Source: Acinetobacter sp. XH1741
GTDB lineage: Bacteria; Pseudomonadota; Gammaproteobacteria; Pseudomonadales; Moraxellaceae
Direction: 5' to 3'
Length of the DNA: 64,000 bases
Assembly (NCBI RefSeq): GCF_041021895.1
Contig: NZ_CP157428.1
Coordinates: 2,790,001-2,854,000, forward strand
The notes under the pieces were generated by a model. It did not search any database and had not been told where the DNA came from. It saw nothing but the letters and a program-made list of their open reading frames with translations. Position 1 is the stretch's first letter; each line of letters opens with the position of its first letter. Both the position numbers and the translations under genes were made by a program. Below, piece by piece: positions 44,656 through 52,188 of the stretch.

Positions 44656-46272
44656 ATGAGTGTATCTGAACATCCAAATCTGGACACTGTGCAAGGTACA
44701 GATTCACAAAAAGCAGTGAATGAAACCTTAGAAGATTATACTTTACGTTATGCTCCACACAGCTTTCGGCGCTGGAGTCCCAAAGTTGTCGCTATTACTG
44801 CTCTTGGTGGTATTGCCTATCTTGCTGACTTTTCTATTGGTGCCAGTATTGGTATGTCTTACGGAACAACTAATGCTGTTTTCTCCATTTTATTTGCAGC
44901 GATTATTATCTTCTTAACAGGCATTCCTTTGGCCTACTACGCAGCGCGCTATAACATTGACCTTGACTTGATTACCCGCGGTGCAGGTTTCGGTTATATC
45001 GGTTCGGTTCTGACCAGTATCATTTTCGCCAGTTTCACATTTATTTTCTTTGCCCTTGAAGGTTCAATCATGGCGCAAGGGTTATTGCTTGGTTTAGGTA
45101 TTCCGCTTTGGGCCGGCTATCTCATCTCGACCATTATGGTTATTCCACTCGTCATTTACGGCATGAAAGCTTTAAGTAAATTACAAGTTTGGACCACTCC
45201 ACTTTGGCTCGTTCTGATGATTGGTCCTGTGGCTTATCTAATTTACCAAGAGCCTACCTTAGTTAGCCAGTTTGCTACTTTTACAGGTAAAGAAGGTTTT
45301 GCAACCATAGACATGGCAGCAATCATGTTAGGTGCGGGTATTTGTTTATCGCTAATTATGCAAATTGGTGAACAAATTGATTACTTGCGTTTCATGCCTG
45401 CTAAAACAAAAGAAAACAGCAAAGCATGGTGGGCAGCCGTTATTTCAGCGGGTCCGGGTTGGGTGATTTTAGGGGCAATCAAACAAATTATCGGGGCATT
45501 TTTAGGTTTCTATTTACTTACTAAAATACCGGGTGTAAACAGTACTGAACCTGTTCAACAGTTTAATGCAGCGTTTCATGACATGCTTCCGGGATGGGCT
45601 GCTTTAACACTTGCAGTGATTTTGGTGGTTATTTCTCAAATTAAAATTAATGTGACCAATGCTTACTCTGGTTCCCTTGCATGGACAAGTGCCTACACAC
45701 GTATTAGCAAACATTATCCGGGTCGGATTGTCTTTGTGATGGTGAACTTGGCAATTGCACTTGCTTTAATGGAAGGCAACATGTTTGCGGTATTGGGTAA
45801 AATCTTAGGGTTCTATTCAAACTTTGCGATTGCATGGGTTGTAGTTGTCGCAACAGATATTTCAATCAACAAATATGTTTTAAAACTTTCACCGAAAGAA
45901 CCAGAATACCGCCGTGATATGCTCTACAACGTAAACCCTGTTGGTATGGTTGCATTCCTTGTATCAGCAGGCTTATCAATTGCAGCATTCTTCGGTTTAC
46001 TTGGTAGCTTCTTGGCGCCTTACTCACCGCTTATCGCACTTGTGCTTGCTTTTGTCTTAACTCCAGTCATGGGCTTATTAACCAAAGGAAAATACTACAT
46101 CAAGTCACACGATGACGGCATTAAAGAACCACGTTACGATGCTGAAGGCACCCCAGTTGCAACGGTTTACCACTGCCGCGTATGTGAGCAAGGCTATGAG
46201 CGTCCAGATATTATGTTCTCTCACAAACATAACGGCACGATCTGTTCTTTGTGTAAAACACTCGATGCTTAA
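44656..46272 (+). CDS. NCS1-family permease (purine-cytosine permease-like)
   Basis: This 538-residue transporter of the nucleobase-cation-symport-1 family has about twelve helices. Seen are DLITRGAGFGYIGSVLTSI, SLIMQIGEQIDYLRFMP and VTNAYSGSLAWTSAYTRI. The C-terminal tail carries two cysteine pairs (YHCRVCEQGYE ... GTICSLCKTL) of zinc-ribbon type, which the sensor half of the neighbouring kinase also has. The start at ATG 44656 follows GGGAG; a TTG frame from 44626 is not supported. It is divergent from the kinase/regulator operon and is its likely regulated transporter. The substrate may be a nucleobase, allantoin or a related compound. Confidence 0.9.
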   Translation: MSVSEHPNLDTVQGTDSQKAVNETLEDYTLRYAPHSFRRWSPKVVAITALGGIAYLADFSIGASIGMSYGTTNAVFSILFAAIIIFLTGIPLAYYAARYNIDLDLITRGAGFGYIGSVLTSIIFASFTFIFFALEGSIMAQGLLLGLGIPLWAGYLISTIMVIPLVIYGMKALSKLQVWTTPLWLVLMIGPVAYLIYQEPTLVSQFATFTGKEGFATIDMAAIMLGAGICLSLIMQIGEQIDYLRFMPAKTKENSKAWWAAVISAGPGWVILGAIKQIIGAFLGFYLLTKIPGVNSTEPVQQFNAAFHDMLPGWAALTLAVILVVISQIKINVTNAYSGSLAWTSAYTRISKHYPGRIVFVMVNLAIALALMEGNMFAVLGKILGFYSNFAIAWVVVVATDISINKYVLKLSPKEPEYRRDMLYNVNPVGMVAFLVSAGLSIAAFFGLLGSFLAPYSPLIALVLAFVLTPVMGLLTKGKYYIKSHDDGIKEPRYDAEGTPVATVYHCRVCEQGYERPDIMFSHKHNGTICSLCKTLDA

Positions 46273-46286
46273 ATACTCTCGATACT

Positions 46287-46316
46287 AAAAAAGAAGCTTT
46301 AAAGCTTCTTTTTTTA
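46287..46316. terminator. Terminator after the NCS1 permease gene
   Basis: Perfect dyad AAAAAAGAAGCTTT / AAAGCTTCTTTTTT with T-rich end, 14 bases after the stop. The convergent Lrp-type gene ends 14 bases beyond it, so it may serve both. Confidence 0.82.
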
Positions 46317-46329
46317 TATTTGCTGATTC

Positions 46330-46785
46330 TTAGCCGATCGGAAATAAACGCTCAGGCACCACATCTTTCATCACAATGGTTGAGATGAGTCGTTGCACAC
46401 TTGGAATAGCAGATAATTTTTCATCATACAAACGCTGAAAAGCAGGTAAATCTTTAGCCACCACATGTAGCAAATAATCTGGCTCACCAAACAAGCGCTG
46501 CGCTTGAATAATTTGCGGGATATCAATTACAGCATTTTCAAACTTCTCGACTGCCTGTTTATCACCTTCTTTAAGCGTAATAAAAACAATCGCTGAAAAT
46601 TCAAATCCCACTAAGTTTGGGTCGAGTTCTGCCCGATAACCTTTGATGGCTCCCGACTCTTCTAAAGCCTTCACTCGTCTATGACAAGGTGAAATGCTCA
46701 AACCGACTTTTTCTGCCAACTCAGTGATAGATAATCGGCCATTTAATTGCAATTCAGCAAGAATCTTTTTATCTGTGCGATCCAT
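46330..46785 (-). CDS. Lrp/AsnC-family regulator
   Basis: This 151-residue regulator has the AsnC-type helix-turn-helix (DKKILAELQLNGRLSITELAEKVGLSISPCHRRVKALEESGAI) and the RAM ligand-binding domain (GFEFSAIVFITLKEGDK onward, with FGEPDYLLHVVAKDL). It should respond to an amino acid. The LysE-type exporter 156 bases away on the other strand is its natural target. Confidence 0.92.
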   Translation of the reverse strand: MDRTDKKILAELQLNGRLSITELAEKVGLSISPCHRRVKALEESGAIKGYRAELDPNLVGFEFSAIVFITLKEGDKQAVEKFENAVIDIPQIIQAQRLFGEPDYLLHVVAKDLPAFQRLYDEKLSAIPSVQRLISTIVMKDVVPERLFPIG

Positions 46786-46941
46786 TTAGAAAAATTTACC
46801 CCAAATATGTGTGATATGAGCAAACATTTAAAAGCACATTCTAAATACATGAGCATATTATTTTCAACAAGCTCGAATAAATAGGTTTTTTTTCTAAACC
46901 ACGAGTGAAACCTTTGGAAAATAGTTTGCCGAGATAAGCAT

Positions 46942-47553
46942 ATGGCTTTTAACATTTTTATTGCATTTTGGAGTGTCTCCATTCTTTTTATTATTACGCC
47001 AGGGGCAGACTGGGCCTATGCCATTTCGGCAGGTATTAAAGGTAAAGTCGTCGTACCTGCTGTTGCAGGTATGCTATTTGGGCACTTTATTACGATTTTA
47101 TTGGTAGCGGCTGGTGTCGGTTTACTTGTAGCAAATCATCCAACTGCACTCATGATTCTAACGGTTGCGGGTTCGGCTTATTTGTTATGGATGGGAATAA
47201 ATTTACTCATTACCCCACCTACTCCGAATCAGTCCGATTCTGAAAAAGCACAATCACGGTTAAGATGGGCAACTAAAGGTGTGTATGTAAGTGGCTTAAA
47301 CCCAAAAGTTTTTTTACTTTTTTTAGCGCTGCTTCCTCAATTTATTGACACTACCGCTTCATGGTCCGTGACGACACAAATTCTTGCCTTTGGTGTTGTT
47401 CACATGATTAGCTGCGCGATTATTTACTTAATGGTAGGTTATGGTTCAGAAGCTATTTTAAAAACCAGACCACAGGCAGCTCAGATAGTTGGCCGTTTTT
47501 CGGGTGGTTTGATGGTCGTTATCGCAACGTGCTTATTGATTGGGCAAATTTAA
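46942..47553 (+). CDS. LysE-family amino acid exporter
   Basis: This 203-residue exporter has the N-terminal motif IITPGADWAYAISAGIKG and the middle motif YVSGLNPKVFLLFLALLPQF, with six hydrophobic segments. It is paired divergently with an Lrp/AsnC regulator, as LysE is with its regulator elsewhere. This indicates export of an amino acid when it accumulates. It is followed by a strong terminator. Confidence 0.9.
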   Translation: MAFNIFIAFWSVSILFIITPGADWAYAISAGIKGKVVVPAVAGMLFGHFITILLVAAGVGLLVANHPTALMILTVAGSAYLLWMGINLLITPPTPNQSDSEKAQSRLRWATKGVYVSGLNPKVFLLFLALLPQFIDTTASWSVTTQILAFGVVHMISCAIIYLMVGYGSEAILKTRPQAAQIVGRFSGGLMVVIATCLLIGQI

Positions 47554-47568
47554 AAAGACATTTAGTAA

Positions 47569-47603
47569 AAAGTTACTGATCGTGATTTCAGATCAGTAAC
47601 TTT
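47569..47603. terminator. Terminator between the LysE-type gene and umuDAb
   Basis: Perfect 13-bp stem AAAGTTACTGATC / GATCAGTAACTTT with a 9-base loop. It lies between convergent genes and can act on both. Confidence 0.85.
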
Positions 47604-47625
47604 AATAAAAAATATAAGAAAAAAT

Positions 47626-48237
47626 TTATCTCATACGTTTGAGGTTATAAGTCACTACTCCCCAAATCACCAGTTCTTGGCCTTCTTCAATATAAATATT
47701 TTGATAATCAGGATTTTCTGCTTTTAACCAGATTTTAGGAGGCTGAAATTGACTATCTATCATTAAGCGCTTAACAGTAAAATCATTGTCGATGAGTGCG
47801 ATTACAATATCCCCCGATTTAGCGGAAATACTACGATCTACAATAAGTGGATCATCAATATCAATTCCAGCGTCTAGCATGGACAATGAATTGGCTTTGA
47901 CAATAAACGTGGCATTTTCATTTCTAATTAAATATTCATTTAAATCGAGTGCTTGCTCAATATCATCTTGTGCTGGCGAAGGAAAACCTGCCGCAACACG
48001 TTCTGTTGCTAAAGGAATATGGTAAATTTTGTCGTTGTTCGGATGGACTTGCTGAACTTTAAGTTTGGAGCTGAAGTCTGTCTGATTATCGGTTTTGACA
48101 TTATTCAGTAACCAATTTTTGATAAAGTTGACTTGAGATTCGGGAACACGAATGACTTTTGTGGGTTCATTGAACTGTGCTTTACGTCCGGCATTTTCTC
48201 GCGCACCACCATGCTCGAAGTCTTTTTTCTTTGACAT
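47626..48237 (-). CDS. umuDAb: UmuDAb, self-cleaving SOS repressor of Acinetobacter
   Basis: UmuDAb is the LexA-like repressor of part of the DNA damage response in Acinetobacter, a genus that lacks LexA. The 203-residue protein is longer than E. coli UmuD because of an extra N-terminal region with the probable DNA-binding segment. All diagnostic residues are in place: cleavage site Ala83-Gly84 (VAAGFPSP), catalytic Ser119 (NSLSML) and Lys156 (FTVKRL). The start follows GGAGAGG. It is divergent from ddrR, and a palindrome of the known UmuDAb box type lies 45 bases upstream, implying autorepression. Confidence 0.95.
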   Translation of the reverse strand: MSKKKDFEHGGARENAGRKAQFNEPTKVIRVPESQVNFIKNWLLNNVKTDNQTDFSSKLKVQQVHPNNDKIYHIPLATERVAAGFPSPAQDDIEQALDLNEYLIRNENATFIVKANSLSMLDAGIDIDDPLIVDRSISAKSGDIVIALIDNDFTVKRLMIDSQFQPPKIWLKAENPDYQNIYIEEGQELVIWGVVTYNLKRMR

Positions 48238-48281
48238 ATCCTCTCCATTTCACCGTTCAAGTCCTACACAAACAATGTAAC

Positions 48282-48302
48282 TTGAAAAAGTTACATTTTC
48301 AA
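48282..48302. promoter_or_regulatory. UmuDAb-box palindrome
   Basis: Arms TTGAAAA and TTTTCAA flank a 7-base centre (AGTTACA), giving a 21-base site. A nested second dyad, GTAACTT / AAGTTAC, overlaps it on the left. It lies 45 bases upstream of umuDAb and about 220 bases upstream of ddrR, and matches the published type of UmuDAb-binding sequence as I recall it. Damage-inducible control of umuDAb is expected. Confidence 0.78.
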
Positions 48303-48523
48303 GTTGACGAAATATTTTTTTTGCATAACAATAAATTTCATGATCAGATTTTAATCCATTTTGCTTTTAACAGGGATGTTTTAATCAAAATGGCAATTTG
48401 AAGAAAATCAAAACCTATTGCGAAATAGTCCTTATCACTGACTGTTTTTGATTTTTTATCAAATGAAATTCTGGACACTTAACATTTGGTTAAATTCAGT
48501 TTTTTGGTATGGAGACATGCGAA

Positions 48524-48757
48524 ATGAGAAATCAACGTGATGCTGTTTTAGGTTATGCAAATGAACAACATGCCTACTATATTCGTCTTATTGAAAATAA
48601 TGCCGTGCTAGGCGAAAGCTATGGAATATTTTGTGAAAATCCAGATAGCGAAGCAGCAGAAAGTATTATGACGACGCTATTTTTAAAGAAATCTTTTTGG
48701 TTAAACGGGTCTGAATACCTTGATATTGTAAAAGGCCTACAACCTCTCCCTCAGTAA
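48524..48757 (+). CDS. ddrR: DdrR, UmuDAb co-repressor of the Acinetobacter DNA damage response
   Basis: DdrR is a small Acinetobacter-specific protein, damage-induced, that acts with UmuDAb to repress the error-prone polymerase genes. The assignment rests on size, position opposite umuDAb, and sequence (NQRDAVLGYANEQHAYYIRLIE, then GIFCENPDSEAAESIM). The ATG at 48524 gives 77 residues with GGAG 9 bases upstream. An ATG five codons earlier (48509, 82 residues) has no ribosome site, but published lengths may use it. No known domain is visible. Confidence 0.88.
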   Translation: MRNQRDAVLGYANEQHAYYIRLIENNAVLGESYGIFCENPDSEAAESIMTTLFLKKSFWLNGSEYLDIVKGLQPLPQ

Positions 48758-48773
48758 ATACAGTAAATAAACT

Positions 48774-48807
48774 AAAAACAAAGGAAGCAAAAGCCTCCTT
48801 TGTTTTT
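48774..48807. terminator. Bidirectional terminator between ddrR and the KGG-repeat gene
   Basis: Inverted repeat AAAAACAAAGGA / TCCTTTGTTTTT with a 10-base loop, lying between two convergent genes. Confidence 0.82.
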
Positions 48808-48819
48808 AAAACATTCTGC

Positions 48820-50223
48820 TTAAGACGTAAAACGTCCGTAGGCATCACGTTTTTGATTACGAGAGTTTTGACCGCGGCCATCATAATCATCATCGTCTTC
48901 ACGGCTGCGACCGCGTCCTCGACCACTTGAACGGCCACCACGATCATCATCTTCGTCGTCATCATGACGGCTGCGACCGCGGCCTCGACCACTTGAACGG
49001 CCACCACGATCATCATCTTCGTCGTCATCATGACGGCTGCGACCGCGGCCTCGACCACTTGTACGACCACGATCATCTTCATCGTCGTCATCATGACGGC
49101 TGCGACCGCGGCCTCGACCACTTGTGCGACCACGATCATCATCTTCATCGTCGTCATCACGACGGCTGCGACCGCGGCCTCGACCACTTGTACGACCGCG
49201 ATCATCATCTTCATCGTCATCATCACGACGGCTACGACCACGTCCTCGGCCACTTGTGCGACCACGATCATCATCTTCATCGTCGTCATCATGACGACCG
49301 CGGCCTCGACCACTTGTACGACCACGATCATCATCTTCATCGTCGTCATCACGACGGCTGCGACCGCGGCCTCGACCACTTGTACGACCGCGATCATCAT
49401 CTTCGTCGTCATCATGACGACTGCGACCGCGGCCTCGACCACTTGTACGACCACGATCCTCATCTTCATCGTCGTCGTCATGACGGCTGCGACCGCGGCC
49501 TCGACCACTTGTACGACCACGATCCTCATCTTCATCGTCGTCGTCATGACGGCTGCGACCGCGGCCTCGGCCACTTGTACGACCGCGATCATCTTCATCG
49601 TCATCATCACGACGGCTACGACCACGGCCTCGACCACTTGTACGACCGCGATCATCATCTTCATCGTCGTCGTCATGACGGCTGCGACCGCGTCCTCGAC
49701 CACTTGTACGACCACGGTCATCATCTTCATCGTCATCATCATGACGGCTGCGACCGCGTCCTCGACCACTTGTGCGACCGCGATCATCATCTTCATCATC
49801 GTCATCATGACGGCTGCGACCTCGGCCTCGACCACTTGTACGGCCACGATCGTCATCTTCATCGTCATCATCACGACTACGGCCACGGCCTCGACCATTT
49901 GTACGGCCACCGCGATCATCATCTTCGTCGTCATCATAACGGCTGCGACCACGACCATTACGCTCATCGTTCTTATGACTTAACGCACCAGCTTCACGAG
50001 CCTCTTCCGAGGTAAATTCATGTGCATTACCACTTGCATGTGCAGCTCGTCCAGCTTCACGTGCTTCTTCTGAAGTAAATTCATGTGCATTGCCACTTGC
50101 ATGTGCAGCACGCCCACCTTTACTGGCTATTTCTCTAACTCTTTCAGGATCCATACTCGCAAATCCACGATTTGAAGTACCTGAACTATTGTTATCTTGA
50201 TCTTCATATCTAGCATTAGCCAT
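48820..50223 (-). CDS. KGG-motif, Arg-Gly/Asp repeat protein (disordered stress protein)
   Basis: This 467-residue protein has two parts. The first 90 residues carry stress-protein motifs of the KGG type (GFASMDPERVREIASKGGRAAH, then two copies of AHEFTSEEAREAG). The rest is about 17 tandem units of roughly 22 residues, each with a basic half (RTSGRGRGRSRH or similar) and an acidic half (DDDDEDDD). It ends in DAYGRFTS. No globular fold is expected; alternating blocks of opposite charge favour disorder or condensate formation. KGG proteins such as YciG are linked to stationary phase and drying. A desiccation-protection role like that of A. baumannii hydrophilins is possible but unproven. Confidence 0.88.
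   Translation of the reverse strand: MANARYEDQDNNSSGTSNRGFASMDPERVREIASKGGRAAHASGNAHEFTSEEAREAGRAAHASGNAHEFTSEEAREAGALSHKNDERNGRGRSRYDDDEDDDRGGRTNGRGRGRSRDDDDEDDDRGRTSGRGRGRSRHDDDDEDDDRGRTSGRGRGRSRHDDDDEDDDRGRTSGRGRGRSRHDDDDEDDDRGRTSGRGRGRSRRDDDDEDDRGRTSGRGRGRSRHDDDDEDEDRGRTSGRGRGRSRHDDDDEDEDRGRTSGRGRGRSRHDDDEDDDRGRTSGRGRGRSRRDDDDEDDDRGRTSGRGRGRHDDDDEDDDRGRTSGRGRGRSRRDDDDEDDDRGRTSGRGRGRSRRDDDDEDDDRGRTSGRGRGRSRHDDDDEDDRGRTSGRGRGRSRHDDDEDDDRGGRSSGRGRGRSRHDDDEDDDRGGRSSGRGRGRSREDDDDYDGRGQNSRNQKRDAYGRFTS
48890..49965 (-). repeat. Tandem 66-bp coding repeats in the KGG-repeat gene
   Basis: About 17 head-to-tail units of 60-66 bases encode the GRGRGR/DDDDEDDD blocks. Units differ mostly by silent changes and by loss or gain of single Asp or Ser-Arg codons. 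This is a variable-number tandem repeat, prone to length change by slippage or recombination without shifting frame. Confidence 0.9.
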
Positions 50224-50705
50224 AGTTATATCTTCCTATATTAAAATTATAGTCGCTACCGCTTCTATTTAACGGATAAATTTAAGATAAGAGATTTAAA
50301 ATATTTTCCCAACTATGCTATGTATCAAGCTTTTTAAATGTATATAAAATAATGCGCATACAAAAACCTAAGATCATTATTTAACAAAGATTTTATTAAT
50401 TAAAATATTTATAATTTATTTTTATTTTTACTTTTTAAATATTCCACATACCTATTATTACTCAAACCAACACACTAATATATTTTTACAAATACAGTTA
50501 AAAATTATTCTTAAATAACATAATCTTTCACAATGTACAAATCAATAAAAAGCAGAAACATCTCAGCTATTGAACAAACAAATCAAAATATAATTAAAAT
50601 TACTTAAAAACAATAACATAAAACATTACACTTTTAAAAAAAATTTGCTTGAGTGATAAAAATCACCATTTAAAATTAATTTATATAATTTAAAAGGAAT
50701 TAATT
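50224..50705. other. AT-rich intergenic region
   Basis: This 482-base stretch is very AT-rich and no gene or clear repeat is seen. It must hold the promoter of the reverse-strand KGG-repeat gene and of the forward hypothetical gene. The latter has a good AAAGGAATTAATT ribosome site directly at the end. Confidence 0.5.
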
Positions 50706-51107
50706 ATGCAATTAAATCATTTACAATCAACACTACAATACATTCATATTTCAGTTCCTGAAATTTTACTTAGTAATATTCAGATTAAAAGCTCTTGGCA
50801 AGATTTCAACCAAGAATGGAGCTATAGATTAGATCCACCTCATGCTAGCCACCCATTTCAAAGAGATTTACATATTATTAAATCAAAAAATATTGAAAAA
50901 GAAGACATAAAAGAGCTATTGAATAATCTAGTAGCTAAAAATAAATCTGAATTAACATCTATAGTAGAAGCAGAAACAGTAATAAAAGAAATTTTAGATT
51001 TATCAGCTTATATACCTATAGAAAATTGGCTAAATGATACAGGTAATCGATCAATTATTGAAAGTATGATTGATAAAAATAAAGTTAAATTATTAGATAT
51101 TATTTAA
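50706..51107 (+). CDS. Hypothetical protein, 133 aa
   Basis: I do not recognise this protein. It is hydrophilic, without signal peptide or membrane segment, and probably cytoplasmic. The first half has aromatic and histidine-rich patches (YRLDPPHASHPFQRDLHI). The second half is charged and helical, with runs such as NIEKEDIKELLNNLVAKNKSEL. The gene is more AT-rich than the metabolic genes nearby, and a strong ribosome-binding site supports translation. It stands alone between the KGG-repeat and SDR genes. The AT bias hints at recent acquisition. Confidence 0.7.
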   Translation: MQLNHLQSTLQYIHISVPEILLSNIQIKSSWQDFNQEWSYRLDPPHASHPFQRDLHIIKSKNIEKEDIKELLNNLVAKNKSELTSIVEAETVIKEILDLSAYIPIENWLNDTGNRSIIESMIDKNKVKLLDII

Positions 51108-51246
51108 CAATTTTAAACGTTATATTTTTTTACATCCTTATATATAAAATAACAAAGACAACTTTTTCAAAAAGACTATTTACTCATATTCACGTGCAGA
51201 TTAATCACTATAGAGGGACTGAAATTTAAATAGAGGTAGTCTAGAC

Positions 51247-52125
51247 ATGGAAAATACGACAAACCAATATCCATCAGAAGCTCCTGCACAAGTTCAATCT
51301 CACCAACCAGGTGATCAGGAAAAAATGTATCCTGAACCGGAAATTATCAAAGCATCACATAAAGGCAGTGAAAAACTAAAAGGTAAAGTTGCCGTCATTA
51401 GTGGTGGTGATAGCGGTATAGGCCGTTCCGTTGCCGTATTATTTGCCCGTGAAGGTGCCGATATTGCCATACTTTATCTTGAAGAAGAACAAGATGCCGA
51501 AATCACCAAACAGCTTGTAGAAAAAGAAGGACAACACTGTCTTTTACTCAAGGGTGATATTTCCGATCCAGATCTTGCAAAACAAGGCATTGATAAGGTA
51601 TTACAGCATTTTGGTAAAATTAATATCTTAGTGAATAATGCTGGAGTTCAATATCAACAAAAAGAAATTGAAAGTATTAGTAATGAACAATTAGAAAAGA
51701 CATTTAAAACAAATATTTTTGCATTGTTTTATTTAACAAAAGAAGCAATTCCATATATGGAAGAAGGCGATACTATTATTAACACCACCAGTATTACCAG
51801 CTATCAAGGTCATGATGAGCTAATTGATTATGCAAGTACTAAAGGCGCAATTACTTCTTTTACACGTAGCTTATCAAATAATTTAATGAAACAGAAAAAA
51901 GGGATTCGGGTAAATGGTGTGGCCCCAGGACCAATCTGGACTCCTCTCATTCCAAGTAGTTTCGATGCAGAAACTGTCGAAAAGTTTGGTAAAGATACTC
52001 CTATTGGGAGAATGGGTCAGCCAAGTGAAGTTGCTCCTGCATATCTGTTCCTTGCCTCAGACGATGCAAGCTATATTACAGGTCAGGTTATTCATGTTAA
52101 CGGTGGTCAAATCGTAAATGGTTAA
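51247..52125 (+). CDS. Short-chain dehydrogenase, YghA-like with N-terminal extension
   Basis: This 292-residue NAD(P)-dependent oxidoreductase belongs to the extended stress-type SDRs (YghA, general stress protein 39). A 45-residue polar leader (YPSEAPAQVQSHQPGDQEKMYPEPE) precedes the Rossmann fold. The motifs are GGDSGIGRS for cofactor binding, NNAGVQ, catalytic Ser in NTTSIT, and YASTKGA with Tyr and Lys. Members of this type are usually part of general stress regulons, as the neighbouring catalase suggests. The substrate is unknown. Confidence 0.9.
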   Translation: MENTTNQYPSEAPAQVQSHQPGDQEKMYPEPEIIKASHKGSEKLKGKVAVISGGDSGIGRSVAVLFAREGADIAILYLEEEQDAEITKQLVEKEGQHCLLLKGDISDPDLAKQGIDKVLQHFGKINILVNNAGVQYQQKEIESISNEQLEKTFKTNIFALFYLTKEAIPYMEEGDTIINTTSITSYQGHDELIDYASTKGAITSFTRSLSNNLMKQKKGIRVNGVAPGPIWTPLIPSSFDAETVEKFGKDTPIGRMGQPSEVAPAYLFLASDDASYITGQVIHVNGGQIVNG

Positions 52126-52143
52126 TTAACTCGATCATATTAA

Positions 52144-52177
52144 AAAAGCCCTGAAAGCATTAACTTTCAGGGCTTTT
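52144..52177. terminator. Terminator between the SDR gene and katE
   Basis: Perfect 14-bp stem AAAAGCCCTGAAAG / CTTTCAGGGCTTTT with a 6-base loop. It serves both convergent genes. Confidence 0.9.
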
Positions 52178-52188
52178 ATTTAAGTCAC

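Noticed and set aside
48890..49965. CRISPR-like array
   Set aside because: The regular units have no unique spacers; the variation is that of a coding tandem repeat in an open reading frame.
48666..49983. Long open frames on both strands over the tandem repeat (48666-49967 reverse, 48927-50015 and 49030-49983 forward)
   Set aside because: They are shadows of the 66-bp repeats, whose length is a multiple of three and which lack stops in several frames. Their products are unnatural Met/Val/Ala, His/Asp or Thr/Ile mixtures. The KGG-headed frame is the only one with a known motif and a normal start.
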